A stretch of DNA of 12,446 bases, taken from NCBI GenBank assembly GCA_024680835.1, contig JAILBP010000225.1:1-12446 (forward strand), given 5' to 3'. This document shows positions 7,051 to 12,446 of this stretch, piece by piece (within the stretch, counting starts at the first letter, position 1; each line of letters opens with the position of its first letter). The notes beneath the pieces were generated by a model that saw nothing but the letters and a program-made list of their open reading frames with translations, made no database searches and was not told the origin of the DNA. This DNA is from RGIG6904 sp024680835. Lineage in GTDB: Bacteria; Bacillota; Clostridia; Lachnospirales; Lachnospiraceae. Made by a program: the position numbers and the translations under genes.

Positions 7051-8775
7051 CTACTCCTCAAAGAAGATAACTGCTCCGTCATATGTATCCTCGATGAATT
7101 TTTTGATATCATCCGAGCGTAATACTGTCACCAGCGCTTTGATCTTATCGGTGTTCTCATTTCCCTCCAGTACACCGATGATGTTAACGTAAGTCTGAGC
7201 GGCAACCGAATCACTGGCCTCATATGCAATGGAGTCTCTTCCTACGGAATAACCGGCTTCAAGAGCGTAATTGCCGTTTAAGATCACATATTCCACCTCG
7301 CTCACAACTCTTGCAACCTGGGCAGCCTCAAGCTCAACAAACTCAATATTATGCTCATTTTCTTCAATATCATTCACTGTGGCGGTAAGTCCTGCGCCAT
7401 CCTTCAATTTGATGAGACCGTTATCCTGTAACAGGAGAAGTGCTCTTGCCTCGTTTGTGGTGTCATTGGGGATTGCTATTCTGTCTCCGTCTGCTATCTC
7501 ATCAAGACTTCCCTTTGTACCGGGATAAATTCCAAAGGGCTCATAATGTATTCCACCTGCGTTTACGATGTGCGTTCCCTGTTCTTCGTTGAAGCTGTTG
7601 AGGTACGGAACATGCTCCATGTAATTTGCGTCAAACTCTCCTGACTCTACCACGAAGTTAGGCTGTACATAATCTTCGAATTCTACAATATCCAGCTCAT
7701 ATCCGTAATCTTTGAGGATCTCTGCTGCTTTTGCGAGGATCTCAGCATGGGGTACCGGTGAAGCTGCGATCTTGATGGTCTCGCCGTTTCCGGGCACAAT
7801 ATCGAGAGCGCCTGTCGATGCTGCGCTTGTGTCTGCGGCATTTGCTGTATCTGCTGAGCCTTCATCCTTGCCGCCTTCCACTACCAGATTATCCTCATAG
7901 TCTGCGCCGTATGTATCCAGGAGTGTTGCCTCATAATCCGCATGGAAGAAGTTCTCTTTACCAAGGCTTTCAATCTCGCTGTTGAGCCAGTCTAAAAGTG
8001 AGCTGTTGCCCTTTGAAACAGCCGGCGCGATGGTATCCTGGCTTCCCAGTGAAGGAATGCCTACAACATAGCCTGCATTCTCAATGGCATATGCGATAAC
8101 CTCGGTGTTGTCGTTTGCCCATGCAACACCGGTTCCATTCTCGAAAGCAGTCTTTGCAGATGCGTAAGTATCGAATTTCTGGAGTGTGATCTCCGGGTTG
8201 TTCTTCTCAAGATAGGTTTCTGCTGTTGTACCTGAGATCACGATCACTTGATCATCAGCAGAAATCTGTGAAAGATCCTCGATAACATTGTCCTCGTGCG
8301 ATACAACGCCCAGAGCAACATTCATGTAAGGAAGAGCGAAATCAACCTTCTGTGCTCTCTCCTCTGTCACCGTGAAGTTCGCAAGCACTATATCGACCTT
8401 GCCGGTCTCGAGGTATTCAACCCTGCTGGCTGCCTCGGTGGATACATAATTGATCTTAAGTCCAAGATCCTGACCGATCCTCTCAGCAAAATACACATCA
8501 TATCCCTGATATTCACCGTTCTCATCGACATAACCGAATGGGTTTTTGTCGGAGAATACACCGATATTGATCTCTCCGCTGCCCTTGATCTCATCAAGTG
8601 TTCTGTACACCCGGTCCGAAGCATCCGGTGTTTCTGCTGTCGTCGCTGTATCTGTCGTTCCCACGGGTTTATCATTTGTCTTAGCCGAAGTCTGACCGCA
8701 TCCCGTGAGAGCTGCGGCTCCCAAAGCCAGTGTTAAGGCTCCTGTTATTATCCTGTTTATCAATCTCTTTTTCAT
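7051..8775 (-). CDS. Double-headed lipoprotein: cysteine-type (PAAT) binding protein fused to MetQ
   Basis: 574 residues, about twice the length of one binding protein. A lipoprotein signal ends LTGC with Cys26, so it is anchored to the outer face of the membrane. Residues about 58-297 are a family-3 amino-acid-binding domain (SBP_bac_3). It has GEINIGVFSDKNPFGYVD (67-84), ANFTVTEERAQKVDFALPYM (132-151; Arg140 sits where the family grips the substrate carboxylate) and LGKENFFHADYE (271-282). From memory these resemble CjaA, the Campylobacter cysteine-binding protein. A Gly/Ser/Ala/Asp linker (about 298-331) joins a complete NlpA/MetQ domain: ASPVPHAEIL (338-347), YMEHVPYLNSF (385-395) and AIPNDTTNEARALLLLQ (434-450). 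The second domain has no signal of its own. The start at 8775 is preferred (GGGAG 10 bases upstream); the ATG at 8784 sits too close to that site. It contains one Cys and three Met in total. Confidence 0.93.
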   Translation of the reverse strand: MKKRLINRIITGALTLALGAAALTGCGQTSAKTNDKPVGTTDTATTAETPDASDRVYRTLDEIKGSGEINIGVFSDKNPFGYVDENGEYQGYDVYFAERIGQDLGLKINYVSTEAASRVEYLETGKVDIVLANFTVTEERAQKVDFALPYMNVALGVVSHEDNVIEDLSQISADDQVIVISGTTAETYLEKNNPEITLQKFDTYASAKTAFENGTGVAWANDNTEVIAYAIENAGYVVGIPSLGSQDTIAPAVSKGNSSLLDWLNSEIESLGKENFFHADYEATLLDTYGADYEDNLVVEGGKDEGSADTANAADTSAASTGALDIVPGNGETIKIAASPVPHAEILAKAAEILKDYGYELDIVEFEDYVQPNFVVESGEFDANYMEHVPYLNSFNEEQGTHIVNAGGIHYEPFGIYPGTKGSLDEIADGDRIAIPNDTTNEARALLLLQDNGLIKLKDGAGLTATVNDIEENEHNIEFVELEAAQVARVVSEVEYVILNGNYALEAGYSVGRDSIAYEASDSVAAQTYVNIIGVLEGNENTDKIKALVTVLRSDDIKKFIEDTYDGAVIFFEE

Positions 8776-8840
8776 AATCTTCATTCTCCCTTAATTCGTT
8801 TTTATTTTGTGATCAATCTTATGCACAGATGATTTTTGGC

Positions 8841-8871
8841 ATAAAAAATCCCGGTATCATGATCCCGGGCA
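8841..8871 (-). terminator. Leader terminator (attenuator) before the fused binding-protein gene
   Basis: CCCGG (8869-8865) pairs with CCGGG (8854-8850), and six T follow (8848-8843). It lies 26 bases after the stop of the polycysteine leader and 66 bases before the start of the lipoprotein gene. An alternative pairing is visible: TGCCCG (8871-8866), which includes the 5' arm, is complementary to CGGGCA (8953-8948) inside leader codons 22-23. That pairing would block the terminator. A terminator in front of the gene it shares a transcript with is the classic mark of attenuation. Confidence 0.75.
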
Positions 8872-8896
8872 ACAGTGACTTGTATAAAACACAGTA

Positions 8897-9016
8897 TCAC
8901 ATGGATCTGCGGTCAGAATGATAACTCCGACAACAAGCCGTCTGACATGCCCGATGCTGCAACATTCGGCAGCAGCACATGACTTTATTCATTTCGGAAA
9001 AAACTGTTCTTTTCAT
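8897..9016 (-). CDS. Polycysteine leader peptide (39 residues)
   Basis: A short gene with a strong GGAGG site 9 bases before the ATG. It encodes 39 residues with six cysteines: three in a row at 14-16 (VMCCCRM), Cys24, and a pair at 28-29 (TACCRS). The peptide is basic and has no signal or membrane segment. It sits between the operon promoter and an intrinsic terminator in front of a sulfur-amino-acid importer. This fits a cis-acting leader: when cysteinyl-tRNA is scarce the ribosome stalls at the triple Cys, codons 22-23 stay free to pair with the terminator arm, and transcription continues. Polycysteine leader ORFs acting this way are known in mycobacteria; use in Firmicutes is my inference. 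The Cys codons TGC TGC can also pair with GCAGCA (8962-8957, spanning codons 19-21). The peptide itself may have no function after translation. Confidence 0.75.
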   Translation of the reverse strand: MKRTVFSEMNKVMCCCRMLQHRACQTACCRSYHSDRRSM

Positions 9017-9067
9017 TTTCTTCTGCCTCCTTTGTCTCTGATTTCTTTTTCCCTTTCGATTGATGCA

Positions 9068-9107
9068 ATCCTATCACAATAAAAGGTGTTTGAAAAATCG
9101 TTAAAAA
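9068..9107 (-). promoter_or_regulatory. Probable promoter of the cysteine/methionine importer operon
   Basis: The best reading is TTTTCA (9096-9091), 17 bp, then TAGGAT (9073-9068) preceded by TGA, an extended -10. An overlapping alternative is TTAACG with TATTGT about 11 bases further upstream. Both are imperfect. Initiation near 9061 would give about 45 bases before the leader-peptide start. Confidence 0.45.
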
Positions 9108-9115
9108 TTATCGGC

Positions 9116-9138
9116 TGTTATAGGCCCCGCCTATAACA
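9116..9138. promoter_or_regulatory. Perfect palindrome upstream of the importer promoter (candidate operator)
   Basis: TGTTATAGGC (9116-9125) and its exact complement GCCTATAACA (9129-9138) flank CCC. It lies about 20 bases upstream of the predicted -35 and about 47 bases after the ddh terminator. It has no T run directly after it on either strand, so it reads better as a protein-binding site than as a terminator. I do not recognise the regulator. Confidence 0.5.
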
Positions 9139-9184
9139 CGGATTGGGACGTGTATGCGCATGATCTGTACGCGGCTTGCTGCAA

Positions 9185-9220
9185 TAAAAAAGGGATATCA
9201 ACGTTATCGCCGATATCCCT
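9185..9220 (-). terminator. Intrinsic terminator of ddh
   Basis: AGGGATATC (9220-9212) pairs with GATATCCCT (9199-9191), a perfect 9-bp stem with a 12-base loop. Six T follow. It begins 20 bases after the ddh stop codon. Confidence 0.92.
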
Positions 9221-9239
9221 GTAAAGAATTATCATCATA

Positions 9240-10220
9240 TTATAAAAGATGTGCTCTGATCTCCTCGCCTGAAAGCGGGCTCATGTAAGCAGGCGCAATG
9301 TCAAATACAGTCTTGCATCCCACAGAGCCTTCTTTGTTAAGCCTGTTGATAGCACGCGCATAAGCCACCAGAACCGATGCGGTAAACTCCGGATTTGAGT
9401 CAAGCTTTAAGCTGTACTCGATGATGGCTTTATCTTCCTTATTCCAGCCGGTCACGCCCGAACGGAACACGAAACCGCCGTGGGGAATACCTGCATGATC
9501 ACGCTGCAACTCCTCCTCAGTGATAAAATGAACGGTAGTATCATAATCTGCAAAGTAGTTGGGCATGGTTTTGATCTCTTCTTCGATCTTTGCGAGATCA
9601 GCACCTTCCTCAGGAACCACAAAACACTCTCTTGTGTGTTTCTGTCTGGTAGTAAGCTCAGGGTTCTCGCCTGCCCTGACTGCATTCAAAGCTTCCGGAA
9701 CCGGTATTGTGTACTGCTTTCCGTTTTTAACACCTTCAATGCGTCTGATGGCGTCGGAATGGCCCTGGCTAACACCCTTGCCCCAGAATGTATAGTCATT
9801 GCCCTCAGGCAAAATGCAGTTGGCATACAGCCTGTTGAGCGAGAACATGCCGGGATCCCAGCCTGCGGAGATAAGGGCTGTATGGCCGGATTCCTTTGCC
9901 GCCTTGTCAACATTGGCAAAATGCTCCGGAATGCGGGCATGGGTATCAAAGCTGTCTACCACATTAAAATATTTCGCATATTTGGGTGTCATCTCCGGAA
10001 GATCGGTAGCGCTTCCACCACAGATGATGAGCACGTCTATGTCATCCTTATAAGATTCAATTTCGCTGACATTTTTAACAGCTACTCCCTCGGTCAGGAT
10101 CTTGACCGAAGAGGGATCTCTTCTGGTAAACACGTATTTCAGTTCTGCGTCGCTGTTCTGCTTTACGGCACACTCTATGCCTTTTCCAAGGTTACCGTAA
10201 CCCAATATTGCTAACTTCAT
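9240..10220 (-). CDS. ddh: Meso-diaminopimelate dehydrogenase
   Basis: 326-residue cytoplasmic NADPH-dependent enzyme (EC 1.4.1.16) that makes meso-diaminopimelate in one step from tetrahydrodipicolinate and ammonia, for lysine and peptidoglycan. The N-terminal Rossmann motif is ILGYGNLGKG (5-14). Family blocks follow: CGGSATDLPE (67-76), VVDSFDTHARIPEH (87-100), SAGWDPGMFSLNRL (118-131) and FWGKGVSQGHSDAIRRIEG (145-163). Length and motif order match known Ddh proteins and no key region is missing. AAGGAGG lies 8-9 bases before the ATG. The gene stands alone, with its own strong promoter and terminator, separate from the importer operon downstream and the dehydrogenase upstream. The first reading frame base choice is unambiguous since no alternative start has a ribosome site. 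Confidence 0.96.
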   Translation of the reverse strand: MKLAILGYGNLGKGIECAVKQNSDAELKYVFTRRDPSSVKILTEGVAVKNVSEIESYKDDIDVLIICGGSATDLPEMTPKYAKYFNVVDSFDTHARIPEHFANVDKAAKESGHTALISAGWDPGMFSLNRLYANCILPEGNDYTFWGKGVSQGHSDAIRRIEGVKNGKQYTIPVPEALNAVRAGENPELTTRQKHTRECFVVPEEGADLAKIEEEIKTMPNYFADYDTTVHFITEEELQRDHAGIPHGGFVFRSGVTGWNKEDKAIIEYSLKLDSNPEFTASVLVAYARAINRLNKEGSVGCKTVFDIAPAYMSPLSGEEIRAHLL

Positions 10221-10288
10221 AAAAATCCAACCTCCTTAATATATGATTGTTGATCTGTATTATGCATGTAAATCCTGCACAACAAGGT

Positions 10289-10317
10289 ATTTTATAATCC
10301 GGAGTCAAAGAAGTCAA
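10289..10317 (-). promoter_or_regulatory. Promoter of ddh
   Basis: TTGACT (10317-10312) and TAAAAT (10294-10289) are separated by exactly 17 bp, each one base from consensus. Initiation would fall near 10282, about 60 bases before the start codon. Confidence 0.82.
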
Positions 10318-10332
10318 TAGATTTGGCAAAAA

Positions 10333-11826
10333 TCAGTCTCTTCGGAAAAGATCTCTGGTGTATACCTTTTCTTCAACGTCATCCAGCACCGGGTCGTAAC
10401 GGTTTGCGATAATGCAACCGCACATTTTCTTGAATTTCTTCAGGTCGTTGACCACGACGGAACCGAAAAATGTAGAGCCATCCTCCAGGGTGGGCTCGTA
10501 TATCACGACGGTAGCGCCTTTGGCTTTTATCCTCTTCATGACTCCCTGTATTGAGGACTGACGGAAATTATCGGAATTTGATTTCATGGTCAGGCGGTAA
10601 ACCCCCACTACAACGCTTTTCTGGTCGCTTTCCCTGGCGGCTGAGTATGACTCGTTTCCGCGGTAGGCTCCGGCTATCTCCAACACACGGAATGCGATAA
10701 AATCTTTTCTGGTGCGGTTGGATTCCACTATGGCTTCGATGAGGTTTTCCGGAACATCCCTGTAATTGGCTAAAAGCTGCTTGGTATCTTTGGGCAGGCA
10801 ATAGCCGCCATATCCAAAGGATGGATTGTTGTAATAATCTCCGACCCTGGGGTCAAGACAAACTCCTTTTATGATGGGAGCGGTCTTCAGCCCCTTGACC
10901 TCCGCGTAGGTGTCAAGTTCGTTGAAATAGCTGACCCGGAGCGCAAGATATGTGTTTACGAAAAGCTTGGTGGCCTCTGCTTCTGTGGTATCCATGAACA
11001 GTACGGGAACAGCAGTCTTAATACTGCCCTGCTGTAAAAGAGCAGCAAATTCCTCTGCCTGTTCTCTGTTTGATTCGACCGCTCCCACTATGATACGGCT
11101 GGGATACAGGTTGTCGTACAGAGCTTTTGATTCCCGCAGGAACTCGGGGCTGAATATGATGCTGTCCATGCCTGTCTTTTCGCGGATCTGAGCGGTGTAG
11201 CCCACAGGTACGGTAGACTTGATCACGACGGTGGGTTTATGTTTCCTCTTGCCCGTAGCCTTTTTTATAACGGATAAAACATTCTCAACAGCCGAACAGT
11301 CGAAATAGTTTGTCTTGGGATCGTAATTGGTGGGTGCTGCGATTATGATGAAATCGGCATCTTTATATGCAGCGGCCGCATCCATGGTGGCATGGAGCTT
11401 TAATCCACGCTCCTCGTGTTCGGCCATATACCTCTCTATGTACTCGTCTCCGATAGGGCTCTGCCAGTTGTTGATCTTTTGAACCTTTTCCTCCAGAATG
11501 TCCACAGCTGTCACCTCATTGTGCTGAGACAGCAGAACTGCCAGGGATAGTCCAACATAGCCGGTGCCTGCAACGGCGATCTTTTTCGGCTGAACCTTTA
11601 TGTCTTCAGCTTCATCATCCATCAGGACATCTGATATATTGAAATCCAGCACGGCAGAAAGCAACAGCAACTGGTCGACGGACGGCTTAAAATCCGCCAG
11701 TTCAAGCCGTGACAGTATCGAACGGTGCATACCGGTCTCTTGTGAAAGGGCGGCCTGGGAGAGCTTCATGGCCTTGCGTCTGCCTGCAACCATCTCCGAT
11801 AATAGTTTCAGTGATAAGTGTTTCAT
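10333..11826 (-). CDS. HTH-fused nucleotide-sugar dehydrogenase (UDP-glucose 6-dehydrogenase type)
   Basis: 497 residues, about 100 longer than the short form of this enzyme. Residues about 5-70 form an XRE/Cro-type helix-turn-helix (LSQAALSQETGMHRSILSRLE at 22-42). The rest is an NAD-dependent UDP-glucose/UDP-ManNAc-type dehydrogenase. It has Rossmann GTGYVG (87-92), APTNYDP (164-170), STVPVGYT (204-211), FSPEFLRE (225-232), FGYGGYCLPKD (337-347, catalytic Cys343) and a C-terminal nucleotide-sugar-binding domain to the end. All catalytic parts are present. The likely reaction is UDP-glucose to UDP-glucuronate for surface polysaccharide; the exact sugar is not proven. The start at 11826 has GGAGG 6 bases upstream; the adjacent ATG at 11829 is only 3 bases away. 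Three 20-bp repeats lie just upstream, so autoregulation through the HTH is possible. No terminator is evident after the stop. Confidence 0.9.
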   Translation of the reverse strand: MKHLSLKLLSEMVAGRRKAMKLSQAALSQETGMHRSILSRLELADFKPSVDQLLLLSAVLDFNISDVLMDDEAEDIKVQPKKIAVAGTGYVGLSLAVLLSQHNEVTAVDILEEKVQKINNWQSPIGDEYIERYMAEHEERGLKLHATMDAAAAYKDADFIIIAAPTNYDPKTNYFDCSAVENVLSVIKKATGKRKHKPTVVIKSTVPVGYTAQIREKTGMDSIIFSPEFLRESKALYDNLYPSRIIVGAVESNREQAEEFAALLQQGSIKTAVPVLFMDTTEAEATKLFVNTYLALRVSYFNELDTYAEVKGLKTAPIIKGVCLDPRVGDYYNNPSFGYGGYCLPKDTKQLLANYRDVPENLIEAIVESNRTRKDFIAFRVLEIAGAYRGNESYSAARESDQKSVVVGVYRLTMKSNSDNFRQSSIQGVMKRIKAKGATVVIYEPTLEDGSTFFGSVVVNDLKKFKKMCGCIIANRYDPVLDDVEEKVYTRDLFRRD

Positions 11827-11840
11827 CATAATCCTCCAAT

Positions 11841-11901
11841 AATCTCGGGTATATACATAAAATCCCGGATATATACATAAAATCTCGGGTCATATACATA
11901 A
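11841..11901 (-). repeat. Three tandem 20-bp repeats next to the ribosome site of the HTH-dehydrogenase gene
   Basis: The unit on the minus strand is TTATGTATATATCCGGGATT. Copies lie at 11841-11860, 11861-11880 and 11881-11901 (one extra base), with only two or three differences between copies, concentrated at ATACCCGAG versus ATATCCGGG. The array ends 4 bases from the GGAGG site. In RNA the alternating CCCG and CGGG could pair between units. Confidence 0.85.
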
Positions 11902-11947
11902 AAAGAGTTCATAGTCTTAGGGCTCTTTTTGTATGTACTACATATCT

Positions 11948-11971
11948 TGTATAGCATTCCCTGTATAGCAT
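11948..11971 (-). promoter_or_regulatory. Two direct repeats with -10-like cores (possible promoter of the HTH-dehydrogenase gene)
   Basis: ATGCTATACA occurs at 11971-11962 and again at 11957-11948, a 14-base period. Each contains TGC-TATACA, an extended -10-like sequence. No -35 is recognisable at the right distance; instead the 17-bp palindrome at 11987-12003 lies there, which would fit an activator-dependent promoter. Confidence 0.35.
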
Positions 11972-11986
11972 ATCTTACATATAACT

Positions 11987-12003
11987 TGACGCTAATAGCG
12001 TCA
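11987..12003. promoter_or_regulatory. 17-bp palindrome, copy 1 (candidate operator)
   Basis: TGACGCTAATAGCGTCA, with 8-bp perfect arms around one central base. It is centred at 11995, about 39 bases upstream of the initiation site implied by the first -10-like repeat on the minus strand. A near-identical copy lies at 12113-12129. Confidence 0.65.
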
Positions 12004-12112
12004 GAGATTTGCGCGTTCTTGTTCACCCGGGCTTATACATGATATCAAAGATAAGAGGATATAGCAATGTTTTTATTTGGAAAATTTAGATTTTAGAAAT
12101 ATGCGAAGTACA

Positions 12113-12129
12113 TGACGCTGATAGCGTCA
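12113..12129. promoter_or_regulatory. 17-bp palindrome, copy 2 (candidate operator)
   Basis: TGACGCTGATAGCGTCA, differing from copy 1 at a single base near the centre. It starts exactly 126 bp after copy 1, about 12 helical turns. It is centred about 66 bases upstream of the initiation site predicted for the rightward gene. Confidence 0.65.
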
Positions 12130-12151
12130 AAGAGAAAACAACTCAAAAGCA

Positions 12152-12193
12152 TTGAATAATAGATGCTGCAATGTTACAATATCAACATTGCAG
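12152..12193 (+). promoter_or_regulatory. Promoter of the rightward secreted-protein gene, with an inverted repeat over the -10
   Basis: TTGAAT (12152-12157), a 17-bp spacer and TACAAT (12175-12180) preceded by TGT form a good extended -10 promoter, with initiation near 12187. A perfect 10-bp inverted repeat, CTGCAATGTT (12166-12175) and AACATTGCAG (12184-12193), encloses the -10 and the start point, the usual place for a repressor site. Confidence 0.7.
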
Positions 12194-12321
12194 GCTGTGA
12201 TCCGGCCAGTATACCGGAACGACCATATACACTGATGCTCGCATGTGATCGTGCCCCACCGGCTCAACAGGCTGTTAATAGTATCGAATATACAACACAG
12301 GTACACGGAGGAAAATGAAAC

Positions 12322-12446
12322 ATGAAAAAGAATGTATTATATAAGGCTTTGATGTTTGGTATCACTCTTTCATTGATATTACCGGTAACCCCGGCAAGAG
12401 CAGATGCGAAGACGGTTTCTGCAGAAAAACCTTATGTGATACATGC
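12322..12446 (+). CDS. Secreted protein, N-terminus only (runs off the right edge)
   Basis: The visible 41 residues are a Sec signal peptide: basic MKKNVLYK, hydrophobic ALMFGITLSLILPVTP, then a probable cleavage region around ARADA. The mature start KTVSAEKPYVIH carries no recognisable domain. GGAGG lies 10 bases before the ATG at 12322. An earlier ATG at 12315 gives only a 9-codon reading frame and is too near the site. It is the only rightward gene and has its own promoter, with operator-like sequences shared with the divergent HTH-dehydrogenase gene. The function cannot be told from this fragment; a surface or extracellular role is likely. Confidence 0.8.
   Translation, partial: MKKNVLYKALMFGITLSLILPVTPARADAKTVSAEKPYVIH

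Larger units (their letters stand above)
11830..12321. other. Divergent intergenic region (492 bases) without a credible gene
   Basis: AT-rich region between the HTH-dehydrogenase (leftward) and a secreted-protein gene (rightward). Besides the sites listed separately it holds an AAAAAGAG / CTCTTTTT stem (11900-11907 with 11923-11930) that could work as a weak terminator on either strand. It also holds a short TCCGG / CCGGA stem (12201-12205 with 12214-12218) in the leader of the rightward gene. I found no tRNA, T-box or riboswitch core. Confidence 0.7.

Noticed and set aside
8296..8736. A 146-residue rightward frame opposite the fused lipoprotein
   Set aside because: It is antisense to conserved binding-protein sequence, and no start signals are visible.
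8776..9239. A SAM riboswitch or T-box upstream of the importer operon
   Set aside because: I searched by eye for the SAM-I core and the T-box TGGNACCGCG sequence and saw neither. The leader peptide and terminator explain the region better.
9480..10214. A 244-residue rightward frame opposite ddh
   Set aside because: It is fully antisense to a well-recognised gene and has no family features, ribosome site or promoter.
11841..11901. A CRISPR array
   Set aside because: The three repeats are contiguous, with no spacers, and no cas genes are present.
11826..12026. A 66-residue leftward frame overlapping the HTH-dehydrogenase start
   Set aside because: It starts with GTG without a ribosome site, and its content is the translated 20-bp repeats and palindrome.
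12315..12344. A 9-codon frame just before the rightward secreted gene
   Set aside because: Its ATG is only 3 bases from the GGAGG, and the codons show no amino-acid bias suggestive of a leader.

Overview
The window looks like a chromosomal segment of a Gram-positive, low-to-mid GC anaerobe of the Lachnospiraceae (Clostridia cluster XIVa) type. This rests on lipobox and sorting-type secreted proteins, a meso-diaminopimelate dehydrogenase, a GH5 cellulase remnant, strong GGAGG ribosome sites and a multidomain carbohydrate lifestyle. The assignment is inferred from gene content only. Nearly everything is read on the minus strand; only the gene at the right edge is on the plus strand.

Right to left, in the order of minus-strand transcription. 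(a) 11830-12446: a 490-base divergent intergenic region rich in symmetry (two 17-bp palindromes 126 bp apart, three 20-bp tandem repeats, an inverted repeat over a good promoter), with the start of a secreted protein facing right. (b) 10333-11826: a UDP-glucose-6-dehydrogenase-type enzyme carrying an N-terminal XRE helix-turn-helix. (c) 9240-10220: meso-diaminopimelate dehydrogenase with its own promoter and terminator. (d) 3221-9016: a seven-gene transcription unit made of a short polycysteine leader peptide, an intrinsic terminator, one lipoprotein that fuses two different solute-binding proteins, MetN, MetI, two polar-amino-acid permeases and a polar-amino-acid ATPase. (e) 2395-3135: a secreted carbohydrate-binding-like protein with a C-terminal anchor. 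(f) 1922-2305: a truncated GH5 endoglucanase. (g) 1-1876: two consecutive polyprenyl-phosphate sugar-1-phosphate transferases that begin exopolysaccharide repeat units.

The most notable system is (d). The N-terminal half of the fused lipoprotein resembles cysteine-binding proteins of the CjaA type and the C-terminal half is MetQ. The genes that follow supply the membrane and ATPase parts for both families (MetN-MetI, and two permeases plus a GlnQ-type ATPase). The leader peptide has three consecutive cysteine codons and is followed by a terminator, which suggests ribosome-mediated attenuation by cysteine. The mature binding protein is almost free of sulfur residues. Together these point to a single cysteine-responsive operon importing both cysteine/cystine and methionine through one doubly-headed lipoprotein.

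The flanking genes concern the cell surface: glucuronate precursor synthesis, peptidoglycan diaminopimelate, glycan initiation and secreted glycan-binding proteins. The HTH-dehydrogenase fusion next to unexplained operator-like repeats is the second point of interest.
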